Origin: Dactylonectria macrodidyma
Taxonomy: Eukaryota > Ascomycota > Sordariomycetes > Hypocreales > Nectriaceae
Assembly (NCBI GenBank): GCA_020744425.1
Contig: JAGMUV010000003.1
Span: 3,410,001-3,474,000, forward strand
DNA length: 64,000 nucleotides
Direction of reading: 5' to 3'
This document shows positions 57,849 to 64,000 of the stretch, in pieces. A program made the translations under genes and the position numbers. The notes under the pieces are model-generated. The model was not told where the DNA came from. It worked only from the letters and a program-made list of their open reading frames with translations, and did no database searches. The first letter of the stretch is position 1. Each line of letters opens with the position of its first letter.

Positions 57849-60671
57849 TCATTCAAGCTTGCTCTTCTTCGGCAGGTCCTTTTCGACAGACCTTAAGTCC
57901 TTGTTGGCCTTGATCAGACTGGATTCCTTGCGAGGTGCTTTGTCAAGGTGTTTCTTGCAGGCATATATCTTGTGTGCGCCTTCACACCCCTTCACATTTG
58001 GGAGGAGGGCTATGGCAATCTGATTGACGGCGATCAAAGTCATGACATCTTGGCCACCGAATCGCGGTCTTTGCCTAATTGACCGAGCTTGCTGCATTTT
58101 CAACACTGACGCTCAGGGATACTCCTCGTCAGAGGTGACCAACTTCACAACAGCCCTTGCAAGTGCGTTCCCGGGGTTGAGGGAACTCTGCAACCTTATG
58201 GTTTCCGCCGCGACGTCTGCACTCAATGGATCTCTTGTCGAGGTAAGACAAAGTGACCAGCTTCACAGCAGCCCTCATAAATACGTATTCGAGATTGTGG
58301 GCATTCTGCAATTCTGTGGTTTCCGCCACAATATTTGCACTCCATGGGCCCCTTGTCTTGGATCGTCAGATCCAGCAAGTTGTGGGCTAGCTTGGCATGA
58401 TCAATGGTATGGCCTCTGCCACATTAAGGGCATTTGGATCGCTCATTGGGGGGTTTGTTGCATGCAAAGAAGTGGTGATCAGTGTGACCGCAACATGAAT
58501 ATGCAATCTCTTCAACGCAGTCGTTAGGGGCGTGACCGAACTTTCGACCGTTGAAACACCCAAGAAACGAAGGGAGAGACGGGTCGCAGCGTTGCCATGT
58601 AGTCGTCTGCTGTCGGCAAGACGATGTGCGGAATGGGGCGGTTATTCGGTGGCGATACTTTGCACGTTTCCCTGATGATATTCTTGAGTACTGTAAAGGT
58701 GGCGTGCTTCGGGACTCTGATTGAGGTCCGCATAAATAGTGAGGTCGAACTCATGATGTTTCTGAGTGCTGCAGTAGAAACACGGGTAATCCTCCTCCCG
58801 CATGTCAGGGAACACAGCTTGGCCCTACCTTGAACACTATGATGTGGTAGTGGGATTCTCCTGCCAAGCGAATTGGATGATATGGCAAACATCTAAGCCC
58901 GGTAGTGTTGTTCATATAGAATATATACAAGTGTCAAAAAGGAGAGGTCGCAGTGATGGGAGTGATTTACTTATGATCGGGTGTGATGACTTGGTGGCCG
59001 AGTTAACCGCATGTCTAGCGCTCACAGACTGTGAACGATTGGCTTCGCAATGGTGGATAGTATAGTATAGAGTTTCGCATTAGAGAAAACCACAGTGCAA
59101 ATGGCTATCATCATCGTATTGGATTTTCATTAGCACTCTAGGGCCTATGGCGTTCTCCTGGGATGCAGGTAGCATGCTGGCGATGAAGTCGATTGTCACA
59201 GAATTCATTGATCTGTCAAGAGTTCGGATGGTTTGGTACTTGCCGATACCTGGATGCCGGTCAGACTGACCGAGCCAACAGGTCTGACACGCCCGAGCGA
59301 TTTGATGGCTCTGGTGAAGTCTGTATGTAGAGCCCAGGCTTCTTGCCATCCGTCATTGCGAGGATTTCCGGTTTCAGAGAATGCGGCACGTACAGTCGGT
59401 TGTAATGATTTACGCCTTAATGGTATATAAGACCGTTTAGCATGGCGAAGGGAACGTGAAGGCGCTTGACGAGACTCTTTATAGGGGCTCAGGAGATGAA
59501 GCAGACATTGTCTTTGTTCTCATACCCAACTCATACGCCTCGGTTCAGAAATGAAATGATGAAACCACGCGTCCGAGTCATCGTGAGGGTTCCACGGAAA
59601 GCCTCGCCAATAAATCTAGGATGGCTGGTTTTGACAAAATCAATGAAGAAATGTCTGCCTCATTGGTTCGGGGTTCGTTGAGGGTGTTCACCTCGAATCA
59701 GGTGTATATGTCATTTGAGTCATCGAGCAGTCCCTTGACTTGTCGCAGCCAAAGTCTGCAAGGTAATATATCCTCGTCTCGTTGTTTGGCATCTTCAAGC
59801 TTGCCAGCTTGAAGGAAGCAAAATTGCATGATGAAAGCTTGATAGAGGCCTTCGTCAATGATGACATTTGGGAGCGCATCATTTTGTAACCCTTGCGATA
59901 GACGCATGAGAGTCTCTGCGTCGATTTTTGGGGGTCAAAATGACCAGACTTGGTTAACCAAAGGCTCTATAGAGTTGTCAATCCATGCTCGATATTTGCC
60001 GCGTAAGGCGCTTACCTTGCAGACTTTGGCCGCGACAGCTGCTTCTTAAATGGTGATTTCTTCCTTTGCTTCAATGAAGTTCCGAATGATGACATGTCGC
60101 TATCCCATGTTTCTATACTCTGGCGAGTCGGCATAGCCTAATACCTCTTTCCTAAGAGCGATGATATGGTCCAGGTATGGCATGTACCCATGTGGCTTGG
60201 AACTCCATGGCTTGGGACATCTAGAGCAAATGGGTTTTGCTGATATATAAAGTCGGCACCTTGTGCGAGGTATTACGGAGGAAAGGAAGGTAAACTGAGC
60301 GAAAAGGATATATAGCAGTGTTCGATCTAGACCTAGGAAGTGTTGCGTAGCAAGGGTTGGGTCTGGTAGTCTGTATGATGATATTTTTCCTAGTTTCTCC
60401 GGTGGAGCCCAAAATGTGATGCAGGTACGTGTGCGGCCCAACACCTGCCGTTGCGTGACACCTTTCTCGTCTGAGACCTAGAGGATTCGGTAAAGAGATG
60501 AGACGCATCATCAGGGGAATCAGAGCTGATATTGCCACGGATGTAATGGCTGGCGGCTTCGAGGACAGGATGGGAGTTGGCTTCCGGAAGACGTGCAGGT
60601 CTCGCCAGACCGTAGTAATAGAGCTCGTTTGCTGCATCCATTGCCGTGTGGTATACACGTTGGTTGACCAC
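57849..60671 (-). pseudogene. Decayed gag-like protein with zinc-knuckle array
   Basis: The minus strand carries fragments of one decayed coding sequence. From about 60,260 to 59,581 a single frame is open except for stops at 60,100-60,102, 60,046-60,048, 59,935-59,937 and 59,698-59,700, with stop spacings that are exact multiples of three. It includes helical sequence such as ETLMRLSQGLQNDALPNV and GKLEDAKQRDED. Further down (58,560-58,110) lies a row of degenerate CCHC zinc knuckles: CFNGRKFGHAPNDC (second Cys lost), then CGHTDHHFFAC with an upstream Cys changed to Tyr, and CKYCGGNHRIAEC. Frame shifts separate the blocks. The C-terminus ends in Lys-rich sequence at 57,849. Tandem zinc knuckles are typical of gag or LINE ORF1 proteins. 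I see no reverse transcriptase or terminal repeats. Some lesions are C-to-T/G-to-A, as RIP makes, but others are not. Confidence 0.6.
58135..58357 (-). repeat. 118-bp diverged tandem duplication inside the relic
   Basis: Bases 58,135-58,239 and 58,253-58,357 align without gaps at a spacing of 118 (both begin GTGACCA and end CTTGTC, with many scattered differences). Each unit encodes one zinc knuckle in its own frame (GGNHxxAE plus a following CCE-GH). The 118 period is not a multiple of three; 117 would be 39 codons, so an extra base may have broken the frame. Confidence 0.6.
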
Positions 60672-60697
60672 GAGGCCAAGTTGAGTGAGTCCGGCAT

Positions 60698-61859
60698 CTG
60701 TATATAGTTGTATTTATATATAATGGCTTGGGCTCAAATAGAGGGCTCGTAACCGAATCAACACCGCAGCGGGCGGTGCTGAAAGGGACTGGCCAGTCTG
60801 AGGGCGTCGCCTTTGATGTTAGCTAGAAAGTCAATCCTCCATGACACTGCTTCGACAGAGTCAGCCTCGCCACAAAAGAAAGCCCCAGCAGAAATGTGAG
60901 CTACAACCTGTAAAGAATGACACCATTGAAATGCTTAGCTGGGCAGATGGATGCGTGGGTAGTGTGCAGAGAAACAAGGGAAAGATGGGTGGGATCAATT
61001 GGCGAAAAAGAGGGAACTAAGAAGAAAAGCACACAGTGCGTGTGTGACTAGGAGTACTCTTTCCCATGTTTCCAAAAGAAGTCCAAATTAATACACTATT
61101 GTTGGGGGTATGTCTGCTATTGACTTACTCACTGAATCAGACCATTAGTCTCGCTAATTTATAGGTCGAACAAACACAACTGCCAAACTGTTATCTCACC
61201 ATTTATCCACAATTTGATTGACGTGGCAGTTTGAAACCTATTCAGCGTCTTTTAGAGAAAAACCTGCAATGCTTTGTATCGAAACTTCAACAATTGAAAA
61301 CGCGACACTAGAGTAACTCTCTTTTCATCAAAACAGCGTACCTATACTTGGAAATCGCTTCCAGGAAACTGGGTTGTGGGGCTGCACACTTCCTGCCACC
61401 CTACTCCGATGTAGCAGCCTTTGCCTTTCAAGGATGGCCTGTTCGCGTCCAAAATTCTGCCCGACTTTCGCGCCTCACCGCCTTTGAACGCCTCGCTCTC
61501 TTGTCTAGTCCTCGTCTTCCTTAGCCTTGGTCGGTGCGCGTGATGGTGCGTCTCCATCGATTCAAACACCGGAACAAAGGTGAATAGAGGCGGTTGTTTC
61601 TTGTGTAACATCAGGCCTTTATTGGCTCCCTCGTCTCATTTTCTACCGAATCTCCCCGACCTGATCTCCGATTCCACCCTGACATCACCACTACGAACTC
61701 GAATTCCCGGTTTCCATCATCAACCATAAGGAGGCGATGCGAGACCAAGCCCTCCTTGAAGACGGCCCATCCTTCGCCTGACGCGCCATTCGTTTCTAAA
61801 CATATCCTTTTTTACTCCTACATCTAGTCGGGGACCCGGCGCATCGCTATTCTGACGCC
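60698..61859. promoter_or_regulatory. Upstream region of the BUR1 kinase gene
   Basis: This 1.16-kb interval separates the relic from the kinase gene. It is moderately AT-rich on the left and CT-rich near 61,640-61,860, as expected of a promoter and leader. No further gene is supported. Confidence 0.45.
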
Positions 61860-63862
61860 ATGGAACCCCCAGCGGATTCGACGCCAGACGGCACCTCGCC
61901 GCGAACCTTCGCCCTCAATCACCTGCGACCGCGATCGAGCTTTGTTGGCTGCTCACGCATTTCCGACTATGAGCTGCAGGGCAAGCTAGGCGAGGGAACA
62001 TTCGGGTACGAACTCCCCAAACTTGGGCCCAGGGGTCTTCCAACTCTACAAACACTTCAAGCTTGGTTAACACTAAACCTTCTCCAGTGAGGTTCACCGA
62101 GCTCGTTCGCGCAAGACGGGCGCCCTCGTCGCCCTAAAAAAGATCATCATGCACCACGAAAAGGATGGTGTATGTCATGCTCTAGTAGCTCGCTCTTTCT
62201 GACCTCATATCTGACCACGCCCAGTTCCCCATTACCGCCCTCCGCGAGATCAAGCTACTCAAGCTCCTATCACACAAGAACATCCTCAGGCTCGAGGACA
62301 TGGCTGTCGAGCATCCATCTAGATCCAGTGAGTCCCTGTCCCGCCTACACCAATCTCGCCGCCCGCCCGTTTGCTCATGCAACCTGCCTCAGCCGACAAG
62401 CGCAAGAAACCGATTGTGTACATGGCCACCCCCTACATGGACCACGATCTCTCCGGCCTACTAGATAACCCCTCGGTCCATTTCAAAGAAGCCCAGATCA
62501 AGTGCTACATGCTACAGTTACTCGAGGGCCTCCGTTATCTTCACGAGAATAGGATCCTCCATCGCGATATGAAGGCTGCCAACTTACTCATCAACAACAA
62601 AGGCATTCTCCAGATTGCTGATTTTGGCTTGGCCAGACATTACGAGGGACAGACCCCTCAACCCAACCAGCCTGTGGGCGAAGGACGTCGGGACTACACT
62701 GGTCTGGTAGTAACGCGGTGGTACCGACCGCCCGAGCTGTTGCTGCAGCTACGACAATATACACCAGCCATCGATGTATGGGGCGTAGGGTAAGCATTCA
62801 AGATATTGGTGTTTTTTTTCCTACTCGATCTAACACCCAACACAGCTGCGTCTTCGGCGAGATGTTGGTACGCAAACCGATCCTAGCTGGTGAGAGCGAT
62901 AGCCACCAGTTGGAGATCATCTGGGACCTCATGGGTTCTCCTACGGAGGAGAACATGCCTCGTTGGAAAACATTGCCAGGTGGTGAACATCTGACCACAC
63001 GGCCCCGACCGGGAAATATCCAAAATCGGTTCAGAGAGTAAGTGACCATTGTCTCCACAACAGGGCCGACATCTAACACCCAGCTCTCAGATATGGCTCA
63101 GGAGCCATATCGCTTCTAAAGGAATTGTTGAGATTGGATTGGCGGACTCGGATCAACGCCGTGGACGCACTGAAGCATCAATACTTCAAGATGACGCCTC
63201 TGCCTCTAGAACCACATGAGATTCCAACCTACGAAGAAAGCCATGAGCTAGACCGAAGAAAGTTCCACGATCGCAAGGCGGCACTGCCTCCTGCACCGAA
63301 AGGAGGAACCGTAGGGATCGGACCCGACGCGAATGGTGCCACGGCTGGCTTCAATAGCAGCGATGCTTATCCGAATGGCCGCAACGGGGCCAATGGAGGT
63401 CGGTACAGGAACGGCCCCGACGAACGCCGACCGGCATGGCAGCGTGAGCGAGGACCACCGCCTTCTCGCCCACTTCCTGGAGACGAAGGTGACTACCGGG
63501 ACAGAGCGCCTCGACCCCGCGGTGCGCCTGGACCTCGAGGCGGTGCGGATATCGATACATATATCCCTGCGTATAAGCGGGATGATGTAGCTCCCCGACG
63601 GAGGGATGATCGCCCTCTCAGAGATGATCGCCCTCTCAGAGATGACCGCCCTCCCAGAGATGACCGCCTACCCAGGGATGACCGGCTCCCCAGGGATGAT
63701 CGATCCCGAGACGACCGACCACGCGACGACCGCCGGCGCCGTAACAGCAGAGAGGACCGGCGCTACGACAGAGACCGCGGAACCATGAGTCGTAGCCGAT
63801 CGCCTCGTCACGAGCGATCACGAGACCGGGAGAGGCAGGATCGCGATGTATACCGGAGATAG
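61860..63862 (+). CDS. BUR1: Serine/threonine kinase BUR1/CDK9-like
   Basis: Cyclin-dependent kinase that phosphorylates RNA polymerase II CTD and elongation factors. Six exons (61,860-62,005; 62,088-62,169; 62,225-62,327; 62,393-62,789; 62,846-63,037; 63,091-63,862) give 563 residues. The kinase has a Gly-rich loop (GEGTFGEVHRA), ATP-binding Lys66, the cyclin-binding helix PITALRE at residues 78-84 (the motif that named CDK9), catalytic HRD (167-169), DFG at 187-189, and a T-loop Thr before RWYRPPE. The C-terminal about 220 residues are Arg/Asp-rich and disordered. They contain an 18-base tandem repeat encoding RDDRP(L/P) from about 63,603 to 63,740. The start ATG at 61,860 gives the family's typical N-terminus. 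The yeast Bur1 and Aspergillus orthologues have similar extensions. Confidence 0.94.
63603..63740 (+). repeat. 18-bp coding minisatellite ([12 protein letters not shown] repeats)
   Basis: Successive near-identical 18-base units within the BUR1 tail encode [24 protein letters not shown] and RDDRLP, followed by shorter [10 protein letters not shown] and RDDRR variants. The first two units are almost identical at the DNA level, so copy number is likely to vary between isolates. Confidence 0.8.
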
Positions 63863-64000
63863 GACATTCGGGTCGCATTGACAATGGAAGGAACGGATTG
63901 GAACTGGCGTTAAAGAGTGATTGATCATGACATGCGAGCCTGAGTAAAGTAAGAGTTGTGGCGCAACGGGATGGAAAGGAAGCCAAGACGACTGTATAAT

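Noticed and set aside
1..64000. CRISPR arrays, prokaryotic operons or prophage
   Set aside because: Introns, gene spacing and all recognised families are those of a fungal nuclear genome; no spaced repeats of CRISPR type were seen.

Overview
This window comes from the nuclear genome of a filamentous ascomycete (Pezizomycotina, most likely a Sordariomycete). The evidence is short GT-AG introns of about 45-100 bases with CTAAC/CTGAC-like branch sites, CT-rich leaders, and families typical of these fungi: a Zn2Cys6 regulator, Kre2-type GT15 mannosyltransferase, Cdc12-type septin, questin-oxidase-like protein, and an asparaginase with ankyrin repeats. The species cannot be named from the sequence alone.

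Layout. Bases 1-10,100 hold no gene I can support. They lead into a Zn2Cys6 transcription factor (10,550-13,482, +) with a likely 5' UTR intron and a short upstream ORF. Then follow a WDR83/MORG1-like WD40 protein (+), a GT15 mannosyltransferase (-), a GCP5-type gamma-tubulin complex protein (+), an alpha/beta-hydrolase-fold protein lacking its nucleophile (-), an LCCL membrane protein (-), the QTRT2 subunit of queuine tRNA-ribosyltransferase (+), a secreted alkaline phosphatase (+), CutC (-), a SET/Vps75 histone chaperone (+), a questin-oxidase-like protein (+), PWP2 (-), a Cdc12/AspC septin (+), a mitochondrial PDK/BCKDK-family kinase (-), a USP7/Ubp15 deubiquitinase (+), an asparaginase with ankyrin repeats (-) and the BUR1/CDK9 kinase (+). 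I rebuilt exon joints by hand; every model with introns closes in frame.

Two decayed loci lie between the genes. At about 34.8-35.2 kb (-) is a remnant resembling the N-terminal domain of fungal STAND/NLR-like proteins, broken by a frameshift. At 57.8-60.7 kb (-) is a gag-like protein relic with a C-terminal array of zinc knuckles, several in-frame stops and frameshifts, and a 118-bp tandem duplication.

The genes are mostly core housekeeping (ribosome biogenesis, cytokinesis, transcription elongation, tRNA modification, ubiquitin turnover, cell-wall glycosylation) in alternating orientations, without operon-like or biosynthetic-cluster structure. Several neighbours are divergent pairs with a shared promoter region (GT15/GCP5, LCCL/QTRT2, PWP2/septin, PDK/USP7). 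I found no clear tRNA, rRNA or CRISPR array. I see no complete new multi-gene system. The most unusual items are the pseudo-hydrolase, the two relics, the ATG-only first exon and GC-AG intron of the deubiquitinase, and the uORF/5' UTR architecture of the transcription factor.
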